Shown piece by piece: positions 1 to 6,250 of a DNA stretch of 10,612 bases (positions within the stretch are counted from its first letter, which is position 1; every line of letters starts with the position of its first letter). The translations under genes were made by a program, and so were the position numbers. Below the pieces are notes generated by a model, which did not search any database, had not been told where the DNA came from, and worked only from the letters and a program-made list of their open reading frames with translations. Source of the stretch: Deltaproteobacteria bacterium (GTDB lineage: Bacteria > Desulfobacterota > Deferrisomatia > Deferrisomatales > Deferrisomataceae); NCBI GenBank assembly GCA_013152215.1, contig JAADGT010000077.1, positions 1-10,612 of the forward strand, written 5' to 3'.

Positions 1-65
1 CTTCAGGAGTCAGGGGACAGAAAGCCCGGCAGCCCCCAACAGGTGAGAAATACTTTACGACAACG

Positions 66-75
66 GGGGATCCCC
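66..75. repeat. 10-bp perfect palindrome GGGGATCCCC
   Basis: A perfect palindrome directly abuts the first copy of the TCCTGTCCAC direct repeat. It could be part of a regulator-binding site in the non-coding region before the two-component pair. In DNA this GC-rich, a 10-bp palindrome can also arise by chance, so function is uncertain. Confidence 0.25.
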
Positions 76-106
76 TCCTGTCCACCGTCCGCTGAATCCT
101 GTCCAC
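76..106 (+). promoter_or_regulatory. Candidate operator: 10-bp direct repeat upstream of the response regulator gene
   Basis: TCCTGTCCAC occurs twice without mismatch, at 76-85 and 97-106, so the two copies start 21 bp apart, or two helical turns. A related inverted copy, GGGGACAG, lies at 13-20. OmpR-family regulators commonly bind direct repeats on one face of the helix, and this repeat sits about 120-150 bases before an OmpR-family gene, so an autoregulatory operator is a reasonable inference. No convincing -35/-10 pair could be placed next to it. The AT-rich patch around 45-58 is the only -10-like stretch and TTGACG at 174-179 is the only good -35-like hexamer, and they do not pair with each other. 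The repeat is observed; the function is inferred. Confidence 0.35.
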
Positions 107-143
107 TGGTACGGCCGCGCCCGGCTCTCCGTCAGGTCCCTTG

Positions 144-163
144 CCCCCGATCATCGGTGGGGG
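144..163 (+). other. GC-rich hairpin in the leader of the response regulator gene
   Basis: CCGA (147-150) pairs with TCGG (154-157) around a TCA loop, and the outer CCC (144-146) can pair with GGG (159-161) across one bulged T. It is followed by a weak T-rich stretch (TTCTATTTT, 167-175). It could be a terminator for a gene left of the window or a leader structure of the two-component transcript. The stem is imperfect and the T-tract broken, so neither role is secure. Confidence 0.25.
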
Positions 164-226
164 AGCTTCTATTTTGACGCCGGCTCAACAGCCCGGGCGC
201 CGACTCGACGATGGAGGGTACGGACC

Positions 227-901
227 GTGCGCATCCTGGTGGTGGAAGACGAAGAGAAGGTGGCCTCGTTCATTCGTAAGGGCCTCGAGGAGGAGCGGTA
301 CGCCGTGGACGTGGCCCTGGACGGGGAGGAAGGGCTTGAGCTCGCCGAGCTCAACCCCTACGATCTGATCGTGCTCGACCTGATGCTTCCGGGGCTCGAC
401 GGCTTCCGGTTCATCCAAAGGCTCCGGGCGCAGGGGGTGCACACCCCGATCCTGGTGCTCACCGCCCGGGACTCGGTGGGCGACAAGGTCAAGGGGCTCG
501 ACCTGGGAGCCGACGACTACCTGACCAAGCCGTTCGCGTTCGCCGAGCTCCTCGCCCGGATCCGGGCCCTGCTGCGGCGGGGCGCGCCCCAGGCGCCCCC
601 GGTGCTGCAGGTGGCCGACCTCACCCTGGACCCGGCGGCCCGCCGGGTGACCCGGGCCGGGAAGCCCATCGAGCTCACGGCCAAGGAGTTCGCCCTGCTC
701 GAGTACTTCATGCGCCACGCCGGCCGGGTCCTGACCCGAACCATGATCCTCGAGCACGTGTGGGACCAGTCCTTCGACTCGTACACCAACGTGGTGGACG
801 TGTACGTGAACTACCTGCGCAAGAAGGTGGACCAGGGGTTCGAGCCCCGGCTGATCCACACGGTGCGGGGCGTGGGCTACGTGCTTCGGGAGGAGCCGTG
901 A
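227..901 (+). CDS. OmpR-family DNA-binding response regulator (heavy-metal-responsive type)
   Basis: A 224-residue two-domain response regulator. The receiver domain (about 1-115) has the acidic pair after VVE (D8, E9), phospho-acceptor D51 in VLDLMLPG, T79 and the conserved K101 in LTKPF. The C-terminal winged helix (about 125-222) carries the usual ELTAKEFALLEYF and HTVRGVGYVL blocks. The stretch KPFAFAELLARIRALLRRG is typical of the CusR/CopR/PcoR subgroup, hence the type named. The start is GTG at 227, preceded by GGAGGG at 213-218; the nearby ATG at 211 is in another frame. Its last bases (GTGA, 898-901) hold the start of the kinase gene, so the two are co-translated and are very probably cognate partners. 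It should bind DNA as a dimer once phosphorylated, and the direct repeat upstream suggests autoregulation. Target genes are not identifiable from this window. Confidence 0.93.
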   Translation: MRILVVEDEEKVASFIRKGLEEERYAVDVALDGEEGLELAELNPYDLIVLDLMLPGLDGFRFIQRLRAQGVHTPILVLTARDSVGDKVKGLDLGADDYLTKPFAFAELLARIRALLRRGAPQAPPVLQVADLTLDPAARRVTRAGKPIELTAKEFALLEYFMRHAGRVLTRTMILEHVWDQSFDSYTNVVDVYVNYLRKKVDQGFEPRLIHTVRGVGYVLREEP

Positions 902-2316
902 GCCCCCAAACCCTTCGGGGCCGCCTCACCCTGTGGTACGGAGCGTTGCTCACCGCCGTGCTCCTCCTGTTCGGAATCGGGTTCTACGCGGCCCTGGCCC
1001 GGAACCTGTACCGGGGGGTGGACCAGAAACTCCTGGCCCTGGCCGAGGTGGTGGCGGAATCGAGCGTTCGTAACTTCCTGAGGCCCGGGTACACCAACTT
1101 CGCACGCCTCCTCGAGGAGTTCTTCGGGGTTCCGGCCGCGGGCCAGTTCATCCAGGTGCTCGATCCCTCCGGCAAGGTGGGGGCCCGCAGCCAGAATCTG
1201 ATCCTGCGCAACCTCCCGGTCTCCCGCGAGGCCCTGCGGCGGGCGGTCCACGGCCAGCGGGTGTTCGAGACCGTGCCCGACCCCCACGCCCCGCTGCGGG
1301 TGCTCACCTACCCGATCATCGTCCGCGGGCGGGTGCGCAACGTGGTCCAGGTGGCCACCAGCCTGGAGTCGGTGGTCACCACCCTGCGCCAGGTGCTCCT
1401 GGCCCTGGCGGTGGGGATCCCCCTGACCCTCTTCCTGGTCCTGTGGGGCGGTTGGTTCCTGGCGGGCCGGGCCCTTCGCCCGCTGGACGGGCTGGTGGCG
1501 GCCCTGAGACGTCTGGACGCCGACCGCCTGGCCGCCCGGCTCCCGGAGGACGAGGGCACCGAGGAGGTGCGGGAGCTGGCCCGGAGCATCAACGGGCTTC
1601 TGCGCCGGCTGGCCGACGCGTTCCGGCGGGTGAGGGAGTTTACGGCCGACGCGAGCCACGAGCTGCGCACCCCCCTCACGGTGCTGCGGGGTGAGGCCGA
1701 GGTGGCCCTGCGGCACCCGCGTACGGCCGAGGAGTACCAGCAGGTGCTCGCCTCCGGCCTGGAGGAGATCCACCGCATGGGCCGGATCGTGGAGGACCTG
1801 CTCCTCCTGGCCAAGGGGGACCTGGGCGAAGCGCCGGTGGAGAAGGTGCCGCTGCGGCTGGAGGAGGTGCTGGGGGAGCTGGCCAGCCGGGCCGCCGTGC
1901 TGGCCGAGGCCAAGGGGCTGGAGTTCACCTGGGCCGGGGGCCCCCCCATCCAGGTGGAGGCGGACCCCCTCCGGCTCCGGCAGCTGGTCTGGAACCTGCT
2001 GGACAACGCCGTGAAGTACACATCCGAGGGCGGAAAGGTGTTCCTGAGCCACGCCCGCTCGGGGCCGGGTTGGGCCCGGATCACCGTGAAGGACACCGGC
2101 ATCGGCATCCCTTCGGAGCACCAGGCCAAGATCTTCGAGCGGTTCTACCGGGTCGACAAGCACCGGTCCCGCGCCCAGGGGGGCAGCGGTCTGGGGCTCG
2201 CCATCTGCCGCTGGATCGCCGAGGTCCACGGGGGGCGCATCGAGGTACGGAGCCAGCCCGGTCGGGGCAGCTCGTTCATCGTTCACCTCCCCGAGGCCCC
2301 GGACCCCGGTGCATGA
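898..2316 (+). CDS. Membrane sensor histidine kinase (HAMP, HisKA, HATPase), partner of the upstream regulator
   Basis: A 472-residue kinase starting at GTG 898, which overlaps the regulator stop (GTGA) and follows a good GGGAGGAG ribosome site. Order of parts: transmembrane helix about 12-33, extracytoplasmic sensor about 35-165, second helix about 166-190, HAMP about 190-243, and HisKA with phospho-acceptor H254 in FTADASHELRTPLT. The ATPase domain has N-box N370 (LLDNAVKY), G1 D399 (DTGIGIP), an F-box FERFYRVD and a G2 motif GSGLGLAI. Length and layout match CusS-type kinases (about 480 residues). The sensor has a 'FIQVLDPSGKV...LTYPI' pattern common in this family, but contains no Cys or Met and only two His (H118, H130), so metal sensing cannot be assumed. 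The 3' end overlaps the opposing flhB-like gene by 34 bases. An in-frame upstream GTG/ATG exists around 760 but would run through the regulator gene and lacks support. Confidence 0.92.
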   Translation: MSPQTLRGRLTLWYGALLTAVLLLFGIGFYAALARNLYRGVDQKLLALAEVVAESSVRNFLRPGYTNFARLLEEFFGVPAAGQFIQVLDPSGKVGARSQNLILRNLPVSREALRRAVHGQRVFETVPDPHAPLRVLTYPIIVRGRVRNVVQVATSLESVVTTLRQVLLALAVGIPLTLFLVLWGGWFLAGRALRPLDGLVAALRRLDADRLAARLPEDEGTEEVRELARSINGLLRRLADAFRRVREFTADASHELRTPLTVLRGEAEVALRHPRTAEEYQQVLASGLEEIHRMGRIVEDLLLLAKGDLGEAPVEKVPLRLEEVLGELASRAAVLAEAKGLEFTWAGGPPIQVEADPLRLRQLVWNLLDNAVKYTSEGGKVFLSHARSGPGWARITVKDTGIGIPSEHQAKIFERFYRVDKHRSRAQGGSGLGLAICRWIAEVHGGRIEVRSQPGRGSSFIVHLPEAPDPGA

Positions 2317-2621
2317 CCCCCAGCGGGACCGGAGCCCGCATCCCCCGCTTGGGACTGTGCCGCCTTCTCCCCGTCCAACCGGTAGAGGAACGCCAGGATC
2401 TCGGCCACGGCCCGGTACGTCTCGGGGGGGATCTCCTCGCCAGGATCCAGCCGCGACAGGATCTCTGCGAGGGCGGGATCGTGCCGGATCGGGACCCCTG
2501 CCTGCCGCGCCACTTCCAGGATCCGCTCCGCCACCCTTCCCCGGCCCGAGGCCGTGACCCGGGGCGCCCGGTCGGTGCCCGGTCGGTAGGCGAGGCTCGC
2601 GGCCTTGGGCCGGCCTTTCAC
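2283..2621 (-). CDS. Stand-alone FlhB C-terminal domain protein (FlhB2/FlhX/YlqH-like export-switch protein)
   Basis: A 112-residue protein matching only the cytoplasmic C-terminal part of FlhB/YscU-family export-switch proteins. Diagnostic segments are AERILEVARQAGVPI (about 31-45) and the strongly conserved LDPGEEIPPETYRAVAEILAFLYRL (about 58-82). The four-helix membrane domain and the NPTH self-cleavage site are absent: the sequence begins just after where NPTH lies in full FlhB, so it resembles the released FlhB-CC fragment. The tail after residue 85 is low-complexity Gly/Ala. The start is GTG 2621, chosen for a strong GGAGGT at 2628-2633 and a GTGA overlap with the FliK-like stop; the GTG at 2648 would lack such a site. 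Related stand-alone proteins (YlqH in Bacillus, FlhX in Helicobacter) are known, usually beside a FliK-like gene as here. It probably takes part in switching flagellar export substrates. It is the last gene of the operon. Confidence 0.82.
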   Translation of the reverse strand: MKGRPKAASLAYRPGTDRAPRVTASGRGRVAERILEVARQAGVPIRHDPALAEILSRLDPGEEIPPETYRAVAEILAFLYRLDGEKAAQSQAGDAGSGPAGGHAPGSGASGR

Positions 2622-3571
2622 GCCCGGACCTCCAGGACCGAAGAACACTCATCCGGTGGCGGCCGAAGGGCCTCCACCACCAGTCCCACGAGCCGCACCG
2701 CGGCGTCCCGGGTCAATGCCCTCCGCAGCCCTTCCAACCGTCCCCGCACCAGGGGCAACACCTCGGCCCGGGCGGCCAGGCCCAGCCGTACGCCCTCGGG
2801 GGCCCAGGCCACCCGAACCTCCACCGGCCCGAGATTGGGGAGGTCCAGGCGGATCCTCAGGGCCCGGTACCGTCGCCCCGCCCCCCCTCGTCCCTCCTGC
2901 TCGGGCTCCAGGGCGATCTCGCCGTGCACGGCCCCATCAGGCCAGGGCAGCACCAGGGGGATCACCGGCTCGCCCGTGAGCGCGCCCCGGGCCTGGTGGG
3001 CCTCCACGTGCCGAACCAGGCCTTCCACGGTCTCGCGCATCGGCCCCTCGCCGAGTTTCTCCAGCAGACGGCCCGCCAGGGTCTTCAGGTCCTCGGGCAC
3101 CTCACCCCGCGCCAGGGCCGACTCGTGGAACACCCCGCTCCCCCGCACCCATCGGGCCAGGTCCGAGGCCAAGGCCCGGGGCTCCGGAGACAGCCGAAGC
3201 AAACGGGCCAGCGGGACCAGGTCCGGGTCGGAGCGGGCGGCCTCCAACACCCGCACCACCGCCCGGGCCAGGGCCTGTCGGGGGGGCATGGCCAGCCGGG
3301 CCGCATCTGCCTCGGGGGGCTCCAGCAGCCGCAGCACCAGGGGCGGGCCCCCGGCCTCCACCCGGGCCTGGAACCGAGCGCCCTGGGGCAGTTCCGCCGG
3401 GAACCGGGCGTCCAGCACCCATCGGCCCACCGACACCTTGCCCGAGCCCGGCTGGGCCGACTCCACGATCCGAGCCTCGACCACGGTCCCGGGCGCCAGC
3501 CGGACCCCTTCCGTGGGGCCCGGGGCGGCGGCCGCGGGCGCCCCGGGCCCTACGGCTCCAACTTGAGACAC
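2618..3571 (-). CDS. FliK-like flagellar hook-length control protein
   Basis: About 317 residues if it starts at GTG 3571. The C-terminal domain (about 205-305) fits the Flg_hook/FliK C-terminal family: YRALRIRLDLPNLGPVEVRV followed by a long helix AEVLPLVRGRLEGLRRAL. The middle part contains SGVFHESALARGEVPEDLKTL (about 145-165), similar to the 'SGLFYE.HLA' segment of FliK-like proteins. The N-terminal part (about 22-85) looks like a small beta-rich domain (APGTVVEARIVE...). FliK measures hook length and triggers the FlhB-dependent switch from hook to filament export, and its immediate neighbour is an FlhB C-terminal-domain protein coupled by GTGA. The start is uncertain: GTG 3571 overlaps the cheX end by 22 bases and has GGTGGAG only 2 bases upstream; GTG 3622 and a later GTG near residue 30 are alternatives. 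It is shorter than typical FliK and lacks a long Gln/Ser-rich N-terminus. Confidence 0.75.
   Translation of the reverse strand: MSQVGAVGPGAPAAAAPGPTEGVRLAPGTVVEARIVESAQPGSGKVSVGRWVLDARFPAELPQGARFQARVEAGGPPLVLRLLEPPEADAARLAMPPRQALARAVVRVLEAARSDPDLVPLARLLRLSPEPRALASDLARWVRGSGVFHESALARGEVPEDLKTLAGRLLEKLGEGPMRETVEGLVRHVEAHQARGALTGEPVIPLVLPWPDGAVHGEIALEPEQEGRGGAGRRYRALRIRLDLPNLGPVEVRVAWAPEGVRLGLAARAEVLPLVRGRLEGLRRALTRDAAVRLVGLVVEALRPPPDECSSVLEVRA
2628..2633 (-). promoter_or_regulatory. Ribosome binding site deciding the FlhB-like start
   Basis: GGAGGT on the minus strand, 6 bases before GTG 2621. It lies inside the 3' end of the FliK-like gene and selects this GTG over the in-frame GTG at 2648. 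Confidence 0.6.
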
Positions 3572-4017
3572 AGCTCCACCCGGAACGGTCCCCCGTCGGT
3601 ATCGAAGGGGATCTCGATGCACGGGATCCCCCGGGGCCGTGAAACGGTGTGGTTCCGGCCCACCACCACGGTGGGGATGGAGATCTTCAGATCATAGCCC
3701 TGTTCGGCCAGCACCCGCTTGGCCCCGCCGGCCACGATGTTGGCCAGCTCGCCCACGGCATCGCGCACCTGGGCGTTCGCCTCCTCCACCGGTTCCCCCA
3801 GGAACCGCCCTACCACGTAGAACGCCGCGGGCTGGCGGAAACTCAAGGCCACGTACCCCTGCACCTGGCCGCTGAGGCCCACGAGGCCCGAGATGTCGAA
3901 CGAGGGCTCCCCGGCCCCCTTGATCCGGGGGGCGCCCCGCCGGGCCTCGACCCCGGCCATGGTGCGCAGCACGTCCACGGTGGCCTGCAAGAACGGATTC
4001 ACGATCTCGGCTTTCAC
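3550..4017 (-). CDS. cheX: CheX, CheY-P phosphatase
   Basis: 155 residues, the usual CheX length. The catalytic pattern of the CheC/CheX/FliY phosphatases is present once, as D86-x3-E90-x2-N93 (DAVGELANIVAG); E90 and N93 are the residues expected to act on phospho-Asp of CheY. The N-terminal NPFLQATVDVLRTMAGVE and the C-terminal IPCIEIPFDTDGGPFRVELCL are also typical of CheX. It should shorten the lifetime of CheY-P in place of CheZ, although no cheY lies in the window. The start is GTG 4017, inside a GTGA overlap with the cheW stop and 8 bases after GGGAG; the next gene starts before its stop. Confidence 0.9.
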   Translation of the reverse strand: MKAEIVNPFLQATVDVLRTMAGVEARRGAPRIKGAGEPSFDISGLVGLSGQVQGYVALSFRQPAAFYVVGRFLGEPVEEANAQVRDAVGELANIVAGGAKRVLAEQGYDLKISIPTVVVGRNHTVSRPRGIPCIEIPFDTDGGPFRVELCLKLEP

Positions 4018-4496
4018 GGTTCAAACTCCCGGAGCTCCTCCGACTCGTCGGTGCCGAGGAGCTTGTGAAGGTTCAACAGGATGAGCAACCGGTCCTCCAG
4101 CTTGACCACCCCCTCGATGTACTGCCGATCCACGCTCCCCACGATGGGCGGTGGGGGCTCCACCAGGTTCGACGGAACCCGCAGCACCTCGTCCACCGCG
4201 TCCACGATGAACCCCACGACCTTGTCGGTCAGCTCCACCACCACGATCCGGGTGCTACGATCCCGCTCCCGGGCCGGCAGGCCGAAGCGCTTGCGCAGGT
4301 CCACCACCGGGATCACCCGGCCCCGCAGGTTCACGACCCCTTCCACGAACTCGGGGGCGTGGGGCACCCGGGTGACCTCCATCATCCGGTTGATCTCCCG
4401 GACGTCCAGGATGGCCACACCGAACTCCTCCTCGCCGATGTGGAAGGTGACGAGCTGCAGGATCTCTTGGTCCGAACTGTTCGCGTTGTCAGACAT
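4014..4496 (-). CDS. cheW: CheW chemotaxis coupling protein
   Basis: 160 residues forming a single CheW domain that links receptors to the CheA kinase. Characteristic segments are LQLVTFHIGEEEFGVAIL (about 13-30), INRMMEVTRVPHAP, the NLRGRVIPVVDLRKRFGL core (about 56-73) with the conserved Arg after NL (R58), and VVGFIVDAVDEVLRV. The C-terminal end has the IEGVVKLEDRLLILLNLHKLL strand-helix block. The start is ATG 4496, supported by GGAGGAG at 4499-4505; the ATG overlaps the end of the upstream cheR by 8 bases (ATGTCTGA). A longer in-frame reading up to 4571 would enter cheR with no ribosome site. It lies between cheR and cheX in one transcription unit. Confidence 0.95.
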   Translation of the reverse strand: MSDNANSSDQEILQLVTFHIGEEEFGVAILDVREINRMMEVTRVPHAPEFVEGVVNLRGRVIPVVDLRKRFGLPARERDRSTRIVVVELTDKVVGFIVDAVDEVLRVPSNLVEPPPPIVGSVDRQYIEGVVKLEDRLLILLNLHKLLGTDESEELREFEP

Positions 4497-5349
4497 GGCT
4501 CCTCCACCCGAACGGGGAAACCTCGGATCCGTTCTCCGCCTCTTCCGGCAACCGGTACACCACCACTCCACCCCGGTGCAACGGGGGCGGGGCCTCCGGC
4601 ACGCTCAGCAACGACTCCGAACGACCCACCACCAGCACTCCACCCGGCCTCAGGCTGGCCACCAGCCGTCCCACGACCCGACGTTTGGCCTCCAGATCGA
4701 AGTAGATCAGGACGTTGCGGCAGAACACCGCATGGAACCGGCCCGGAGGCTCCCACGGCTCGGGCCCGGCCAGGTTGATCCGCTGGAACCGCACCATGGA
4801 CCGGACCGAGGCGTCCAGGTGGAATCGGGCCCCCTCCATCCGGAAGTACTGCTGTCGGTAATACGCGGGCGTGTTCCGAAGGGCGAACTCGGTGTACACC
4901 CCCTGCCGGGCCTCGCCCAAGACGCGAGTGCTCACGTCGCTCGCCAGGATGTCCACCCCTTCGTGCCAACCGCGCTCCCGGAGGAGCATGCCCAGAGTGT
5001 AGGGCTCGCACCCGGTGGAGCAGGCCGCGCTCCAGACCCGGACCTCCCCCCTTTCCCTCCACCGGGGCCAGAACTCGTCCAACAGCACCCGGAAGTGCTC
5101 CGGCTCCCGGAAAAAGAACGTCTCGTTGACCGTCAGCAGGTCCACGAGCCGCTCGAACTCTTCCGGATCAATGCCGAACGCCAGCCGCTCCAGGTAGGAG
5201 TCCACGTCGCCGTACCCGGCCTCGAGGGCCCGTCGCTCCACCCGCTTGCGGAACAGGTGGGCCTGGCCGCCCTCAAACACCAGGCCGCATCGACGGTACA
5301 GCTCGTGGGCCAGGGGCCCGAACCGGGGGTCCTCCCACAGTCGGCTCAA
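4489..5349 (-). CDS. cheR: CheR-type chemoreceptor glutamate methyltransferase (second of two in the operon)
   Basis: 286 residues, normal CheR length. An N-terminal helical domain (about 1-82) ends in TVNETFFFREPEHF, with the NxTxFFR residues N75, T77 and R81 that contact S-adenosylmethionine. The Rossmann methyltransferase domain has VWSAACSTGCEPYTLGMLL (105-123), ILASDVS (about 134-140), RNTPAYYRQQYF, FCRNVLIYFD (209-218) and LRPGGVLVVGRSESL. It methylates receptor glutamates using S-adenosylmethionine. No C-terminal TPR or receptor-tethering extension is seen. The start is set to TTG 5349: GGGAGG lies 5 bases upstream (5355-5360) and TTGA overlaps the stop of the preceding AAA+ gene. The frame stays open to 5874, but that part is antisense-like low-complexity Gly/Pro sequence overlapping the real neighbour. 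The first Glu of the usual GEEPY is Cys114 here; that position varies in the family. Confidence 0.93.
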   Translation of the reverse strand: MSRLWEDPRFGPLAHELYRRCGLVFEGGQAHLFRKRVERRALEAGYGDVDSYLERLAFGIDPEEFERLVDLLTVNETFFFREPEHFRVLLDEFWPRWRERGEVRVWSAACSTGCEPYTLGMLLRERGWHEGVDILASDVSTRVLGEARQGVYTEFALRNTPAYYRQQYFRMEGARFHLDASVRSMVRFQRINLAGPEPWEPPGRFHAVFCRNVLIYFDLEAKRRVVGRLVASLRPGGVLVVGRSESLLSVPEAPPPLHRGGVVVYRLPEEAENGSEVSPFGWRSHV

Positions 5350-6215
5350 CCCCGCCTCCCACCGGTCCGAAACGCGTGGGGCCGAATCCCCGTGCGGCCC
5401 ATCAGGATGTAGAAGTCCTTGCGGGCCTTCCCCGCCAGCCGCGCCGCGCGGGCCACGTTGCCCCGGGTCACCAGCAGCAGACGGGCCACGTAGTCCCGCT
5501 CGAACCTGCGCTTCGCCTCGCCAAAGGGAAGGATCCCCGGCCGATCCGCCCGCGCCCGGGTGGACGGGGCCGGGGGCCAGGGCTGGTCCGGCTCGGGGGG
5601 GAAGCTGCCCAGCAGGAGCAGTTCCAGCTCCCGCACGTTCCCCGGCCAGGGGTACAGGGCCGCCTCCTCCAGGAAGGCCGGGCTCAGCCCGGGGAACTCT
5701 CGGCCCGGTGCGTGCCGGGCCACCAGGGCCCGGGCCAGGGCGGGCAGGTCCTCGAGACGCTCCCGCAACGGGGGAACCACCAGGGGGAACCCACCGATCA
5801 GGTAGTACAGATCCGCCCGGAACCGGCCCTCCTCCACCCGGCTCTCCAGATCCGTGCGGGCCGTGAACACCCACCGCCAGGGCCCATCATCCCCCCAGGT
5901 CTCCACCCACCCCAGGATCCGGGCCTGGGCCGACGCCGGCGCCTCGTCGATCCCGGTCACCACCAGAGTGCCCCCACACCCCTCCCGCTCGAGCCCGGCC
6001 AGGGAGGCCTCGTTCCTCCCGTTGGCCCACCGGAGCTCCCCGCCGTGCCCCGAAAGGTCGTGAAGGACCCGGGCAGCCAGCTTCTTGCCGGTGCCGGTCT
6101 CCCCATACAGCAGCACCGGCAGGCGGGTGCGGGCCACCCGCGCCAGGGCCCGGCGCAGGGCCTCGACCGCGGCACTGGTACCCACGATGCTCGGCGCGGT
6201 CCGGTCGTCTCCCAT
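5346..6215 (-). CDS. Degenerate sigma-54-activator-like AAA+ protein with Fis-type HTH
   Basis: 289 residues with no receiver or GAF/PAS domain: AAA+ (about 8-200), linker, and a Fis-type helix-turn-helix (about 232-277; RGNVARAARLAG, KARKDFYILM). Family marks include Walker A GETGTGKK (38-45), PPLRERLEDLPALA (148-161) and YPWPGNVRELELL (188-200). Key functions look lost. Only about 28 residues separate the helix after Walker A from GGTL (81-84), so the segment carrying the GAFTGA sigma-54-contact loop is missing. In a gap-free alignment of TLVVTGIDEAPASAQARIL with the usual TLFLDEIGELPLSLQAKLL, Thr87-Gly88 replace the Walker B Asp-Glu. In FRADLYYL (132-139), Leu139 replaces the second arginine finger. 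The DNA-binding part looks intact. It is thus probably not a canonical activator; a repressor, decoy or scaffold role in motility-gene control is possible. The start is ATG 6215, with GGAGGT at 6220-6225, 35 bases after cheA. Confidence 0.85.
   Translation of the reverse strand: MGDDRTAPSIVGTSAAVEALRRALARVARTRLPVLLYGETGTGKKLAARVLHDLSGHGGELRWANGRNEASLAGLEREGCGGTLVVTGIDEAPASAQARILGWVETWGDDGPWRWVFTARTDLESRVEEGRFRADLYYLIGGFPLVVPPLRERLEDLPALARALVARHAPGREFPGLSPAFLEEAALYPWPGNVRELELLLLGSFPPEPDQPWPPAPSTRARADRPGILPFGEAKRRFERDYVARLLLVTRGNVARAARLAGKARKDFYILMGRTGIRPHAFRTGGRRG
5355..5360 (-). promoter_or_regulatory. Ribosome binding site supporting a TTG start for the second cheR
   Basis: GGGAGG on the minus strand, 5 bases before TTG 5349. 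No ATG or GTG in frame lies near the expected CheR N-terminus, and the TTG forms the same kind of four-base start/stop overlap as other junctions in the operon. Confidence 0.55.
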
Positions 6216-6236
6216 GGGGACCTCCGTGTCCCGTGG

Positions 6237-6250
6237 CCCGCGTGGGCGGG
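6237..6250 (-). other. Small perfect hairpin directly after cheA
   Basis: A 5-bp GC stem with a 4-base loop (CCCGC/GCGGG) lies immediately beyond the cheA stop, within the 35-base gap before the AAA+ gene. It is not followed by a T-tract, so it is not a standard terminator. It might affect mRNA stability or translation of the next gene, but short GC stems are frequent in DNA of this composition. Confidence 0.2.

Noticed and set aside
131..180. Sigma-54 or sigma-70 promoter before the response regulator
   Set aside because: No TGGCAC-N5-TTGC element is seen, and TTGACG at 174-179 has no acceptable -10 hexamer 16-18 bases downstream.
2309..2335. CCGGT...ACCGG inverted repeat near the convergent gene ends as a bidirectional terminator
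   Set aside because: The stem is only 5 bp with a long loop and no T-tract on either strand.
877..2652. Long open frame on the minus strand (591 codons) opposite the histidine kinase
   Set aside because: It is antisense to a gene with complete kinase motifs. The translation is low-complexity Gly/Pro/Arg/Leu with no recognisable domain, as expected from high third-position GC.
4999..5019. Cys114 in place of Glu in the GEEPY motif of the second CheR as evidence of inactivity
   Set aside because: This position varies in the family (Gln is common) and the other S-adenosylmethionine-binding residues, including the next Glu, are kept.
5350..5874. N-terminal extension of the second CheR
   Set aside because: The frame stays open but encodes low-complexity sequence overlapping the AAA+ gene; a TTG with a good ribosome site and TTGA overlap fits the family length.
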